Part shown: positions 27,153-36,170 of the stretch, one piece after another
How the letters are laid out: each line of letters begins with the position of its first letter
Numbering within the stretch: the stretch's first letter is position 1
Assembly: GCF_963676275.1 (NCBI RefSeq)
Contig: NZ_OY781091.1
Span: forward strand, 1,900,775-1,964,774
Reading direction: 5' to 3'
DNA length: 64,000 nt
Source: an uncultured Cohaesibacter sp.
Lineage (GTDB): Bacteria; Pseudomonadota; Alphaproteobacteria; Rhizobiales; Cohaesibacteraceae
Made by a program: the position numbers and the translations under genes
Notes under the pieces: model-generated
The model's database searches: none
What the model was told of the DNA's origin: nothing
What the model saw: the letters and a program-made list of their open reading frames with translations, nothing else

Positions 27153-28955
27153 ATGTACCTTCTCGATGCATTCAGGAAGCCTCTGCCGAAGCATTCCGTT
27201 CATGAACATGTGAATGTGTTTTTGAAGACGCCGGACTCCATTTATCTCGGGCACATCACCAGCGCCTCTGTGCTCATATATATCGCCAGCAGTAACCCTC
27301 ATGTCTATACATGGTTTCTTGTTCTCTGGGGCATATTGGAAATCATTTTCTATCCCTTGCTGATGGAAGTCTGGCGCCGAAGCTATATAAGGCTGTCGCC
27401 CGAGCGCAAGGCTCCCTATCTCTGGATCCGGCTGATGGATTATCTGAGTTTTCTCGTCGGTGCCAGTTGGGGGGTGATGACCTATGTCAGCCTCAATGCC
27501 GACAATGTGGCCCATTTTGCCATTCAGATGTCGATTGCAGCAGGCGCCACGGCGGCGGCCGTTCGCTCTCTTGCCGTTTTTCCGCGCTCCTTTGCTCTCT
27601 ATGCCGTTCCCTATCTCGGTCTGCTCGCCTTGCGGCTGATGTTGATGGGAAATGAATTCATATTGCTGGGCGGGCTGGTCCTTATTTTCCTGTCGATGAT
27701 GCTTCGTTTTGGGCATGATACGCTGGAATCGGTGTCGCAATATATCCAGATGAGCAACGAAAATCTTGAGTTGGCGCAGCGATATCGGGATGCCGCTGAA
27801 GCGGCCCGACACGCCAATCGCGAGAAAACACGCCTGCTGGCTGCTGCCAGTCATGATTTGCGCCAACCGTTGCATGCGATTGGCCTGCATATCGAGACCC
27901 TGCCATTGAAGGAAATGAGCGAGAAGAGCAGGGAGACCCTGAACCGGATCCGGACATCACTCCAGACCCTTTCCAAGCTGTTCAATTCACTTCTTGATGT
28001 CAGTCTTCTCGACAGTGGCAAGGTTCAGGTTCGGCCCATGGTTTTTGATCTGGAAAACATGCTCAACCATGTGCTGGATGATTATGAACCACTGGCTGAA
28101 ATAGCCCATGTCACCTTGATGATCGAGTGCCCCAAGGTTGGTATCATGGGGGATGCAATTCTGGTCCGGCGGATGGTTCAGAATCTGCTCTCCAATGCAA
28201 TCCGCCATTCTGGTGGCGGTTTCGCCCGGATCGTGGTGGAGACACAGGACGGAGAATTGAGCATATCGGTCTGTGATGACGGGCCGGGGATTCCCGAAGA
28301 GCATCAATCGATCATTTTTGAGGAATTCACCCAGATCAAGCAACGTTCCAATCGCGTGATGCCGAATATCGACAATACCGACCGGGTGGAGAAAGGTCTC
28401 GGACTGGGGCTTGCCATTGTCAGACGTCTGGCCGATTTGCAAAATCTCACCCTGAAGCTGGATACCGGTCCATCGGGCACGAATATCAGCATCTGCGGTT
28501 TCGCCGTTGCACCTCTGGCCAAACAGCCGGAAGTCTCCAGCCGGTCATTTGACCGGATTGCCTCCCTGTTTGATCAGAAGCATGTCCTTGTCGTTGATGA
28601 TGACGAAGAAACACGGCAGGCTACTGCCAGCCTCCTTCAGACATGGGGCTGCAAGCTATCATCCGCCGAAAGCCTTGAGGAAATGGAACAGATCGACGCC
28701 CCGATTGATCTCATCATTTCCGACTACTCATTTCCAGCCAACTATACCGGGCTCGAAATTATCGACACGGCGCGCAAGCGTTATGGCAAGGATCTCAAGG
28801 CACTGATCATTTCGGGAGACTTGACCGAAGATGTGCAGCAGCGGGTCAGTCAGGCAAAGCTGTTGCTGATCCACAAGCCTGTTCAGCCGGTGCAACTGCG
28901 ATCTGCCATGCTGGGGCTGTTTTCAAGCGCCGACAATGCTCAGGTCATCTCCTGA
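27153..28955 (+). CDS. Hybrid sensor histidine kinase with C-terminal receiver
   Basis: A 600-residue membrane kinase. The N-terminal half has about five hydrophobic segments between residues 30 and 185, with no large periplasmic domain, so it probably senses within or near the membrane. A short coiled coil leads into HisKA, with phospho-accepting His234 in AASHDLRQPLHAIGLH. The HATPase_c boxes follow (NLLSNAIRHSGGG, VCDDGPGIPEEH, GLGLGLAIVRRLADL), then a receiver with VLVVDDDEET and phosphoacceptor Asp524 in LIISDYSFP. The start codon is uncertain: the frame opens at 27003, but the upstream part has AT-rich non-coding character. It converges on a NarL-type response regulator 47 bases away, its likely partner. 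Confidence 0.88.
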   Translation: MYLLDAFRKPLPKHSVHEHVNVFLKTPDSIYLGHITSASVLIYIASSNPHVYTWFLVLWGILEIIFYPLLMEVWRRSYIRLSPERKAPYLWIRLMDYLSFLVGASWGVMTYVSLNADNVAHFAIQMSIAAGATAAAVRSLAVFPRSFALYAVPYLGLLALRLMLMGNEFILLGGLVLIFLSMMLRFGHDTLESVSQYIQMSNENLELAQRYRDAAEAARHANREKTRLLAAASHDLRQPLHAIGLHIETLPLKEMSEKSRETLNRIRTSLQTLSKLFNSLLDVSLLDSGKVQVRPMVFDLENMLNHVLDDYEPLAEIAHVTLMIECPKVGIMGDAILVRRMVQNLLSNAIRHSGGGFARIVVETQDGELSISVCDDGPGIPEEHQSIIFEEFTQIKQRSNRVMPNIDNTDRVEKGLGLGLAIVRRLADLQNLTLKLDTGPSGTNISICGFAVAPLAKQPEVSSRSFDRIASLFDQKHVLVVDDDEETRQATASLLQTWGCKLSSAESLEEMEQIDAPIDLIISDYSFPANYTGLEIIDTARKRYGKDLKALIISGDLTEDVQQRVSQAKLLLIHKPVQPVQLRSAMLGLFSSADNAQVIS

Positions 28956-29002
28956 CTAAGCGCAATTTTCTGGTATCGATGGTTGCGTGTGCTTTCTTGG
29001 CG

Positions 29003-29626
29003 TCAATTCAGCCCATAGCTTGCCGCAATGGCAGATGCCGCCGCCCGGTTTGATACGCCCAGATTCTTCATCAGGGCCGAAACATGACTGCGCACGGTGA
29101 AGGGCGAAAGATCCAGCTCTCTGGCGATTTCCTTGTTGGAAAGGCCGTGGCGGAGCAGTTTGAGTATCTCAATCTGACGCGGCGTCAATTCGCTCAGAGC
29201 AGGCTTGATCAATCCCTGAATTTCCGGAGAAAAACCCTCCTCGCTCAGGCGCACTTCGATATGGCCCTGCATCACATTCTGCACAGCCTCCAGCATCTGA
29301 TCGGATGGCACCGACTTGGAGACATAGCCATTGACCCCCAGAGCCATGATATGATCCACCTCGTTTGGATCATTCATCATCGACACCGCGATGATCGGAC
29401 ACAGGGAAAAGGTCTGTCTCAGCCTTTTAAGGTCGCGCATATAGTCGAAGCCGGGGAAGAGCAAATCGGAGATGATCAGATCCGGCCCGGGTTGAGCTGA
29501 GATCTGAGCATCGAGCGCCCGCGCATCTCCGGCTTCATCAATTGTCGCATCCGGATACAGCCCCAAAAGCATCTGTTTCATGCCGGTGCGATACAAGGGA
29601 TGGTCGTCTGCCAAAATTATCCGCAT
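29003..29626 (-). CDS. NarL/FixJ-family response regulator
   Basis: A 207-residue response regulator. The receiver has an intact acidic pair D7-D8 (LADDHPLYRTG), phosphoacceptor Asp54 (LIISDLLFPG) and the conserved Lys in GYVSKSVPSD. The C-terminal LuxR helix-turn-helix reads LTPRQIEILKLLRHGLSNKEIARELDLSPFTVRSHVSALMKNLGV. GGGGAGA lies before the ATG at 29626; the frame extends 17 codons further without support. It is tail to tail with the hybrid kinase, whose receiver domain could phosphorylate it directly or through a histidine phosphotransferase. Target genes are unknown. Confidence 0.9.
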   Translation of the reverse strand: MRIILADDHPLYRTGMKQMLLGLYPDATIDEAGDARALDAQISAQPGPDLIISDLLFPGFDYMRDLKRLRQTFSLCPIIAVSMMNDPNEVDHIMALGVNGYVSKSVPSDQMLEAVQNVMQGHIEVRLSEEGFSPEIQGLIKPALSELTPRQIEILKLLRHGLSNKEIARELDLSPFTVRSHVSALMKNLGVSNRAAASAIAASYGLN

Positions 29627-29757
29627 CTGGAGATCTCCCCGAGAATCATTTGGGTTGCTGTCTGCGCTGGGGGACAAAAAGAAGTTACACCCGAAAGTGT
29701 CTTATGCTGGCATCAAACTGTCCAGAGCTACATCTGTACAAGCTGTAAGAATTACCG

Positions 29758-30096
29758 TTAATGATCTGATTTCGTTGCGAAATGATGATCAAGGCCGGTA
29801 TCATACTCAAGCCCTTCACGCGTCAGCACAATCGGCGGAACATTCTTGTCCGCAACCAGTCCCTTGCGCGCAAGCGCGGCCCAGACGCCACGGTTATTAA
29901 AGCCGGTTGCGTCAGCGCTGCTAACCACATATTCGCCCACATGGAGATGATCACCATGGGCATGCGGCAGACGCAGTATCGTAATGGTGCCATCCTTGTT
30001 CCATGCTTCATCGGGCTGCGACCGCGCCAGAATCTGGGTCAGGACAAGAGTTTTTAATTGCAGATTATTGAGTTTGAGCGGATTGGCACGCGCCAT
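29758..30096 (-). CDS. Conserved hypothetical small protein
   Basis: A 112-residue soluble protein beginning MARANPLKLNNLQLKTLVL. It contains a His-rich patch (LPHAHGDHLHVGEYVVSS) that could bind metal, then a short region ending GLDHHFATKSDH. AAAGG sits before the ATG at 30096. The pattern LKLNxLQLKTLxLxQxLA looks like a conserved alphaproteobacterial family of unknown function, but I cannot name it. Monocistronic, upstream of the response regulator on the same strand. Confidence 0.6.
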   Translation of the reverse strand: MARANPLKLNNLQLKTLVLTQILARSQPDEAWNKDGTITILRLPHAHGDHLHVGEYVVSSADATGFNNRGVWAALARKGLVADKNVPPIVLTREGLEYDTGLDHHFATKSDH

Positions 30097-30247
30097 TGGG
30101 TAACCTTTCAGAAAAACGCCGGTCGCAGGAGAACCTGCTCGCGGAGGATTGCCGCTGGGGCAAATATGGCCGGACATGCAGGGCCCGGCCAGAATTTCTA
30201 TGTCTTATCAAAACCAGAGAGAAGCGTAAACGCCATTGCTGGCTTTG

Positions 30248-30712
30248 CTAGCCGTTGTTTTTGAAATGGCCGGTAATGCTGGCCGAAGCGATCTGATTGC
30301 GCATGATATTGAAGCGCACATAGGCCCCGGTCATGCCTTCAGGCTCGATTGCATCCAAACTGAGCGCATGCAGGGTGAAGATATAACGATGGGCCGGATC
30401 ATCTGCTGGCGGGTAGGCGCCGGTGTAATTTTCTGTTCCTGCATCATTGAGAGCGCTCTTGGCGCTGGCGGGCAGGGTGGCGCTGGAAATTTCGCCCGTC
30501 TCGGAGACCGGGATATTGGTAATGATCATGTGCCAGAAGCCCGAGCCGGTGGGGGCGTCGGGGTCATAGCATGTCAGGGCAAGGCTCTTGGCCTCTGCTG
30601 GCACGTCGCTCCATTGCAGAAGGGGAGAAAGATCTTCTCCACCCAGACCCCTGGATACGCATTTGTTGGGCAGGAGATCGCCGTCTTTGAAATCGGGACT
30701 GATAAGTTGCAT
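30248..30712 (-). CDS. YbhB/YbcL-family (PEBP) Raf-kinase-inhibitor-like protein
   Basis: A 154-residue cytoplasmic protein of the phosphatidylethanolamine-binding-protein superfamily. The ligand-pocket motifs are DLSPLLQW, CYDPDAPTGSGFWHMIITNIP, and the later YTGAYPPADDPAHRYIFTLHAL. AGGAGG precedes the ATG at 30712, which settles the start over an upstream in-frame codon. Bacterial members have no firm function. It stands alone next to phnF. Confidence 0.9.
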   Translation of the reverse strand: MQLISPDFKDGDLLPNKCVSRGLGGEDLSPLLQWSDVPAEAKSLALTCYDPDAPTGSGFWHMIITNIPVSETGEISSATLPASAKSALNDAGTENYTGAYPPADDPAHRYIFTLHALSLDAIEPEGMTGAYVRFNIMRNQIASASITGHFKNNG

Positions 30713-30966
30713 GAATAAATCCTCCTGAATAATGCCTTGTGCGCGCAAACCAGAAGACGCGCACCTGCTTATTATGAAATACAAACGGAGCTTGTTTCCG
30801 AGCCTTTATAATGCCAGTCGTGGACCTTGATGGAAAGAACCGCAAGGTCACCTTCCAGACTAGGCGGATTGAGCCGGAATTCAAGGATTTCAGAACCAGT
30901 CGCGACCAAACGGCTCTGTAATGATCAGCTTTATCTCTGCCATTGTGGACAGTCGAGCGACAGGGA

Positions 30967-31731
30967 TCAATCCTGCTTGAACGGATCCAGTTCGATTTGC
31001 AGGCTCACCCTGTCCGCTGCAAAGCGGGTCTTGGAAAATTGCACCGGGCGGCCTTGCAGATCGGCATTGATCGCCAGTGTCACAAGGACAATGGAGCCGG
31101 GAGAGAGGCGCAGGATCTCTATGTCATCCAGCGTGGCGTGATAGGCCTCCACCATCGTCGATTTGCGCAAATAATCATCCAGTCCGCAGGCCGCAAATGC
31201 CTTTGTAACCGAGCCGAAACGCGCAAGATTATCGGCCATTTGGGGAAACCGATGACAATCGAACCAGGCTGTCGTTCGGCTGATGGGAGTTTCGCCGCCA
31301 ATGCCAACGGAGCGGATCTGCAACACCGGAGCCTCAGTCTCAAGCGCCAGTGCCTTGGCGACTTCTGCCGAGGCTGGAATGATATCACTGGACATGATGC
31401 GGGCCTCGCCCTTCTGGCCCTGCTCGGCGAGACTGGCTGAAAAGCGCGTGCGCTTGGAAATCGGATAGGTGAGGCGCTCGGGGCGAATAATGAACGTTCC
31501 GCGCCCCTGTTCGGCGCGCAGGATGCCATCGCTGACCAGAGCGGAAATGGCCGAGCGGACCGTATGCCGGTTGACGCCAAATTGTTCGGCCAGTTCTGTT
31601 TCCGGTGGCAATTTGCCATTCTCGTCTCCGAGCCCGGAGGAAATGCCGGCCCGGATGGCATCTGCAATCTGTCGCCAAAGGGCAATTCCGGTGCGACGTC
31701 CGATGTCACTTCTTATGATGTCTGAAGCCAT
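30967..31731 (-). CDS. phnF: GntR-family phosphonate regulator PhnF
   Basis: A 254-residue HutC-subfamily regulator. The winged helix covers about residues 14-80 (ALWRQIADAIRAGISSG...LAEQFGVNRHTVRSAISALVSDGILRAEQGRGTFI) and a UTRA effector domain runs from about 95 to the end (PVLQIRSVGIGGETPISRTTAWFD). AAGGAG lies nine bases before the ATG at 31731; the open frame continues about 60 codons upstream but is probably not translated. It is divergent from phnG, as in other rhizobial C-P lyase clusters, and probably represses the phn genes through the palindrome at 31961. Confidence 0.92.
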   Translation of the reverse strand: MASDIIRSDIGRRTGIALWRQIADAIRAGISSGLGDENGKLPPETELAEQFGVNRHTVRSAISALVSDGILRAEQGRGTFIIRPERLTYPISKRTRFSASLAEQGQKGEARIMSSDIIPASAEVAKALALETEAPVLQIRSVGIGGETPISRTTAWFDCHRFPQMADNLARFGSVTKAFAACGLDDYLRKSTMVEAYHATLDDIEILRLSPGSIVLVTLAINADLQGRPVQFSKTRFAADRVSLQIELDPFKQD

Positions 31732-31915
31732 GGGGCGACACTCCTTCGAGCGATTGAGCCGATCAACCTTCATTTCGCATATGCTTGCCTGATTCGCTTT
31801 GAGATCGCCATTCTCTTGCGCCTTCAGTGCTTTGTTGCTTGCTCGTTCCGATGCGTCTGGCGGGTTCGGTTTGCTCTTTTCAGATTTCACATTTGAACCT
31901 TTGAAATTCACCTGC

Positions 31916-31933
31916 CTGTCACAAGGGCGTCAT
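31916..31933 (+). promoter_or_regulatory. PHO box upstream of phnG
   Basis: CTGTCAC and GCGTCAT are two 7-mers separated by four bases (11-bp period), matching the PhoB direct-repeat consensus CTGTCAT-N4-CTGTCAT at 6/7 and 5/7. It is 113 bases before phnG. It points to activation of the C-P lyase operon by PhoB under phosphate starvation. Confidence 0.65.
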
Positions 31934-31960
31934 GCTTTGCAGATAGAGGATTGCTAAGTT

Positions 31961-31978
31961 TAGTTGTCTATATAACTA
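31961..31978. promoter_or_regulatory. Probable PhnF operator
   Basis: TAGTTGTCTATATAACTA is an 18-bp imperfect palindrome with perfect 5-bp arms, in the phnF-phnG intergenic region between the PHO box and phnG. HutC-type GntR regulators bind short palindromes of this kind. The 315-base region contains no gene. Confidence 0.55.
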
Positions 31979-32046
31979 TACAAATATATTAGCAAGTCAG
32001 TTCCTGCCTCTAGAATGTTGCAGGCAAGACCGCACTGCGAAGGCGA

Positions 32047-32559
32047 ATGCAAACCGGGATGGTCCCTATGCAAGATACATATTCACAACAGACGGATGCT
32101 GCCTCAGCTCTGTCTCCTCAGCAACAGGTGCGACAGCACCGAATGTCTGTTCTGGCCAATGCGCCCAAAGCCGAACTGATCAGGCTCTGGAACGATCTTG
32201 ATCTTGATCCCGGCTGCGAGCTGCTGCGCGGACCGGAAACCGGTTTGGTTGCCCTAAGGGGACGCATTGGCGGTGGCGGTGCGCCCTTCAATTTCGGTGA
32301 AGCCACGATTACCCGGGCGACGGTGCGGATGGAAAATGGCGTGATTGGCCATGCTCTCATGCTGGGCCGCGACCATGGCAAGGCCAAGCTTGCCGCCGTC
32401 ATTGATGCGATGGCCAGTGATCCGGCCATGTCCGAACGGGTCGAGACATCGATAATTGCGCCACTTCATGAACTGGCGGAAAGGGAAGCACGCAAACAAG
32501 GCGCAGAAACACAAGCCACCCGCGTCAATTTCTTCACTATGGTCAGGGGAGACGACTGA
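32047..32559 (+). CDS. phnG: C-P lyase subunit PhnG
   Basis: A 170-residue subunit of the carbon-phosphorus lyase core complex (PhnGHIJ), which with PhnI couples phosphonate to ATP-derived ribose. The conserved opening QHRMSVLANAPKAELIRLWNDL and ending ASDPAMSERVETSIIAPL...ATRVNFFTMVRGDD match E. coli PhnG. ATGs at 32047, 32059 and 32068 are all in frame; the first gives a slightly long N-terminus. The stop overlaps the phnH start by one base. Confidence 0.95.
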   Translation: MQTGMVPMQDTYSQQTDAASALSPQQQVRQHRMSVLANAPKAELIRLWNDLDLDPGCELLRGPETGLVALRGRIGGGGAPFNFGEATITRATVRMENGVIGHALMLGRDHGKAKLAAVIDAMASDPAMSERVETSIIAPLHELAEREARKQGAETQATRVNFFTMVRGDD

Positions 32560-33224
32560 TGCCAGCACAGACAAATGGAATTTCCCACTCGGAAAACGCA
32601 AATCGAGCGATGATGGGTGGCTTGAGCAATCCGGTCTTTCAAAGTCAGACGATTTTTCGCGCCGTCATGAATGCCATGGCACGGCCCGGTACAATTCACG
32701 CTCTTGCCGTGGATGCGCAACCGCCAGCCCCGATGATGCCGCTCACTGCTGGCCTGCTGGCAACATTGGCAGATGCGGACTCGCCGCTCTGGCTGGGCGA
32801 GCAAATGTCCGCCAGTAAGGCGCTCACCGACTGGTTGACATTTCATGTCGGCACCCCCTTTGCCGCCGAGCCGCTTGATGCCGCTTTTGCCATTCTGCCC
32901 GGCGATGCTGGCAGGCTGGCGCTCGATATATTCTCAAAAGGGGTGCAGGACTATCCGGACCGGTCAGCCACGCTGATTATCGAGGTGGAGAGCCTCAGCA
33001 ACAAGGCCGACTGGTTTCTGTCCGGGCCGGGTATCAGGCATCATCAAGCCCTTTCCGTTTCTGGATTGTCGCCACTGTTTCTCTCCCAATGGCAGGAGAA
33101 CCAGAAACTGTTCCCGCGCGGTGTGGATGTCATTTTCGTCGAGGAAGGGGCCATTGCCTGCCTGCCGCGCACAACGGCCATTACCTTATCTGCCCCCGAT
33201 TGCGCCAAAGACGAGGAGCGTTGA
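32559..33224 (+). CDS. phnH: C-P lyase subunit PhnH
   Basis: A 221-residue C-P lyase core-complex subunit. Recognised by NPVFQSQTIFRAVMNAMARPGTIH near the N-terminus, LALDIFSKGVQDYPDRSATLIIE and SGPGIRHHQALSVSGL. The start is coupled to the phnG stop (TGATG) and the stop lies one base before the phnI ATG. Length is slightly above the E. coli homologue's 194 residues. Confidence 0.95.
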   Translation: MPAQTNGISHSENANRAMMGGLSNPVFQSQTIFRAVMNAMARPGTIHALAVDAQPPAPMMPLTAGLLATLADADSPLWLGEQMSASKALTDWLTFHVGTPFAAEPLDAAFAILPGDAGRLALDIFSKGVQDYPDRSATLIIEVESLSNKADWFLSGPGIRHHQALSVSGLSPLFLSQWQENQKLFPRGVDVIFVEEGAIACLPRTTAITLSAPDCAKDEER

Positions 33225-33225
33225 T

Positions 33226-34365
33226 ATGTATGTTGCCGTTAAGGGCGGAGAAGCCGCCATTCGCGCCGCGCATGAATTGCTCGCAGACCGCCGCAGGGGA
33301 GACCGCACCCTGCCAGCCATTTCGCTGGATCAGATTTCCGAGCAAATGGCGCTTGCCGTGGATCGGGTGATGAGCGAGGGGGCGCTCTATGACAGGGAAC
33401 TGGCGGCGCTTGCCATCAAGCAGGCAAGGGGCGACATGATCGAAGCGATCTTCCTGATGCGTGCCTACCGCACGACGCTGCCCCGCATGGGCTATTCCGA
33501 ACCGGTCGATACCGGCGAGATGAAGATCCAGCGTCGCATATCAGCCACGTTCAAGGATCTGCCCGGCGGACAGATTCTTGGCCCCACCTTCGATTACACC
33601 CACCGCTTGCTCGATCCTTCTCTGGCCAAAGATGAAGAGGTGCCTGCGCCGCAAAGCTGTGAGCATGACCTCTCGGGCGAAAAGCAAACCATGCCCCGTG
33701 TTTCCGATCTGATCGCAGGGGAAGGGCTCATGGAGCCGGACAGTGCCCCGCCCGATGCCGAGGGGGATTGGCAGGAGCCGGGAGATCTGACCCGCAAGCC
33801 GATGCAATTTCCCATGAGCCGGGACTTGCGCCTACAGGCTCTTTCGCGCGGAGACGAGGGCTTCCTGCTCTCCCTTGGCTATTCCACCCAGCGCGGTTTT
33901 GGCCGCAGTCATCCCTTCGCCGGAGAAATTCGCATAGGCGAGGTGGATGTCAGAATGGAAGTGCCCGAATTGGGCTTTGATGTCTCGGTCGGGCATATTC
34001 AGGTCAGCGAGTGCCAGATGGTCAACCAGTTCAAGGGCTCCAAAAGCGTTCCGCCGCAATTCACCCGTGGCTACGGTCTGGTCTTTGGCCAGTCTGAGCG
34101 CAAATCCATGTCGATGGCCCTGTGCGACCGGGCTTTGCGTGCCAGAGAATTGGAAGAAGATATCACCGCACCGGCACAGGACGAGGAATTCGTCATTTCC
34201 CATGCCGACAATGTTCAGGCCACCGGCTTCGTAGAGCATCTCAAGCTGCCCCACTATGTCGATTTTCAGGCCGAGCTCAAGCTGGTGCGCCGCATGCAGG
34301 CGGAATTCCATGCCAATCATCCGCAAGAGAAAGCTAAAGATCAGCAACAGGAGGCGGCTCAATGA
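33226..34365 (+). CDS. phnI: C-P lyase subunit PhnI
   Basis: A 379-residue subunit that, with PhnG/H/L, replaces adenine of ATP by phosphonate to give a ribose-triphosphate phosphonate. MYVAVKGGEAAIRAAHELLADRRRGD is the characteristic start, and LRAYRTTLPRMGYSEPVDT-type and MKIQRRISATFKDLPGGQILGPTFDYTHRLLD segments are conserved. The frame opens 35 codons earlier inside phnH, but the ATG at 33226 immediately after the phnH stop is clearly right. The end overlaps phnJ by four bases (ATGA). Confidence 0.96.
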   Translation: MYVAVKGGEAAIRAAHELLADRRRGDRTLPAISLDQISEQMALAVDRVMSEGALYDRELAALAIKQARGDMIEAIFLMRAYRTTLPRMGYSEPVDTGEMKIQRRISATFKDLPGGQILGPTFDYTHRLLDPSLAKDEEVPAPQSCEHDLSGEKQTMPRVSDLIAGEGLMEPDSAPPDAEGDWQEPGDLTRKPMQFPMSRDLRLQALSRGDEGFLLSLGYSTQRGFGRSHPFAGEIRIGEVDVRMEVPELGFDVSVGHIQVSECQMVNQFKGSKSVPPQFTRGYGLVFGQSERKSMSMALCDRALRARELEEDITAPAQDEEFVISHADNVQATGFVEHLKLPHYVDFQAELKLVRRMQAEFHANHPQEKAKDQQQEAAQ

Positions 34366-35309
34366 CGCAGGCATCCCTCAAGAATATCGAGGCTCAAGAG
34401 AGCCCGATTGCCGACTATAACTTCGCCTATCTGGATGAACAGACCAAGCGCATGATTCGCCGGGCGATCCTCAAGGGGATCGCCATTCCCGGCTATCAGG
34501 TGCCCTTTGCCAGCCGTGAAATGCCCATGCCCTATGGCTGGGGCACCGGCGGCGTTCAGGTCACGGCAAGCATCATCGGCCCCGACGACACGCTCAAGGT
34601 CATCGATCAGGGGGCGGATGACACCACCAATGCGGTCTCCATTCGCGCCTTCTTTGCCAGAATGGCCAGAGTGAAGACAACGACCCACACCTCAGATGCC
34701 ACCGTCATCCAGACGCGTCACCGCATCCCGGAAGAGCCGCTGCATGAAGGGCAGGTGATCGTCTTTCAGGTGCCGATCCCCGAACCCTTGCGTTTTCTTG
34801 AGCCACGCGAGACCGAAACCCGCAAGATGCATGCCGTAGAAGATTACGGCCTGATGCATGTAAAGCTCTATGAGGATATCGCCCAGAAGGGCCATATCGC
34901 CACCAACTATGCCTATCCGGTCAAGGTCAAGGGGCGCTATATCATGGATCCGTCGCCGACCCCGAAATTCGACAATCCGAAAATGCACCGCTCGGAAGCC
35001 TTGCAGCTTTACGGTGCCGGACGTGAAATGCGCATCTATGCCATCCCGCCCCATACCGACGTCGTGAGCCTTGATTTCGAAGACTATCCCTTCGAAGTGC
35101 AGCAATTCGAAGAGCCTTGCGCGCTTTGCGGCGGGACCGGCGTTTTTCTCGACGAAGTCATTCTCGATGATCAGGGCGGACGGATGTTCGTCTGCTCCGA
35201 TAGCGATTATTGCGAAGACCGCCGCGCGAAAGGACATAGCGGAGCAATGTCCGCAGATATCTATCAAGGCGCAACAAAATCCGTAACCGAGGAAGGAACC
35301 GGCGCATGA
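34362..35309 (+). CDS. phnJ: C-P lyase radical-SAM subunit PhnJ
   Basis: The catalytic radical SAM enzyme that breaks the carbon-phosphorus bond of ribose-1-phosphonate 5-phosphate. The 315-residue protein has the unusual C-terminal cysteine set in CALCGGTGVFLDEV and VCSDSDYCEDR, as in E. coli PhnJ, where three Cys hold the 4Fe-4S cluster and another forms the thiyl radical. The N-terminal YNFAYLDEQTKRMIRRAILKGIAIPGYQVPFASREMPMPYGWGTGG region is highly conserved. Overlaps phnI and phnK by four bases each. Confidence 0.97.
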   Translation: MTQASLKNIEAQESPIADYNFAYLDEQTKRMIRRAILKGIAIPGYQVPFASREMPMPYGWGTGGVQVTASIIGPDDTLKVIDQGADDTTNAVSIRAFFARMARVKTTTHTSDATVIQTRHRIPEEPLHEGQVIVFQVPIPEPLRFLEPRETETRKMHAVEDYGLMHVKLYEDIAQKGHIATNYAYPVKVKGRYIMDPSPTPKFDNPKMHRSEALQLYGAGREMRIYAIPPHTDVVSLDFEDYPFEVQQFEEPCALCGGTGVFLDEVILDDQGGRMFVCSDSDYCEDRRAKGHSGAMSADIYQGATKSVTEEGTGA

Positions 35310-36160
35310 ACAGGATTATGGACAAGCCGATGGCGCGCAATCAGCTGCCGGATTCATCTCTCGTTCCGCCCCGTCCAATGGACTTGGCAGACAAGCCGTT
35401 GCTTCAGGTTCGTTCGGTCAGCAAATATTACGGCCGCCGTGTGGGCTGCGAGGATATCAGTTTTGATCTCTGGCCCGGAGAGGTTCTGGCCATCGTTGGA
35501 GAATCCGGATCTGGTAAGACAACGCTGCTCGATTGCATCTCGACGCGCATGACCCCGACCTCCGGCATGGTCAATTACCGCATGCGTGATGGCTCCATGC
35601 GTGAGGTTTTCCGGCTGGGCGAGGCAGAGAAGCGCTTCCTGATGCGCACCGACTGGGGCTTCGTGCATCAGAATCCCGCCGATGGATTGCGCATGACGGT
35701 TTCCGCTGGCGCCAATGTCGGCGAACGGCTGATGGCGATTGGCCAGCGCCATTATGGCGATATCCGCCAAACCGCTTCCGACTGGCTTGAGCAGGTGGAG
35801 ATTGCCAAAGACCGCATTGACGATCAGCCCCGCGCCTTTTCCGGCGGCATGCGGCAGCGCCTGCAGATTGCGCGCAATCTGGTGACTGGTCCGCGTCTGG
35901 TCTTCATGGACGAGCCGACCGGCGGGCTGGATGTCTCTGTTCAGGCGCGCCTGCTCGACCTGTTGCGCGGGCTGGTGGCCGAGCTGGGACTTGCGGCGAT
36001 CGTCGTTACCCATGATCTGGCTGTTGCCCGGTTGCTGTCCCATCGCATGGTCGTCATGAAGGAGGGCAGGGTCATCGAGACGGGCCTGACGGATCGAGTA
36101 CTGGATGATCCGCAGGCACCCTATACCCAACTCCTTATCTCATCCATTCTTCAGGTTTAG
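35306..36160 (+). CDS. phnK: C-P lyase accessory ATPase PhnK
   Basis: A 284-residue ABC-type ATPase that docks on the PhnGHIJ core rather than serving as a transporter. Walker A is VGESGSGKTT, the signature FSGGMRQRLQIARNL, Walker B LVFMDEPTGGLDVSVQ, and the H-loop VTHDLAVAR. QNPADGLRMTVSAGANVGERLM is typical of PhnK. About 25 additional N-terminal residues precede the domain; ATG 35318 is an alternative start. Overlaps phnJ. Confidence 0.95.
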   Translation: MNRIMDKPMARNQLPDSSLVPPRPMDLADKPLLQVRSVSKYYGRRVGCEDISFDLWPGEVLAIVGESGSGKTTLLDCISTRMTPTSGMVNYRMRDGSMREVFRLGEAEKRFLMRTDWGFVHQNPADGLRMTVSAGANVGERLMAIGQRHYGDIRQTASDWLEQVEIAKDRIDDQPRAFSGGMRQRLQIARNLVTGPRLVFMDEPTGGLDVSVQARLLDLLRGLVAELGLAAIVVTHDLAVARLLSHRMVVMKEGRVIETGLTDRVLDDPQAPYTQLLISSILQV

Positions 36161-36170
36161 GGCTATCGTG

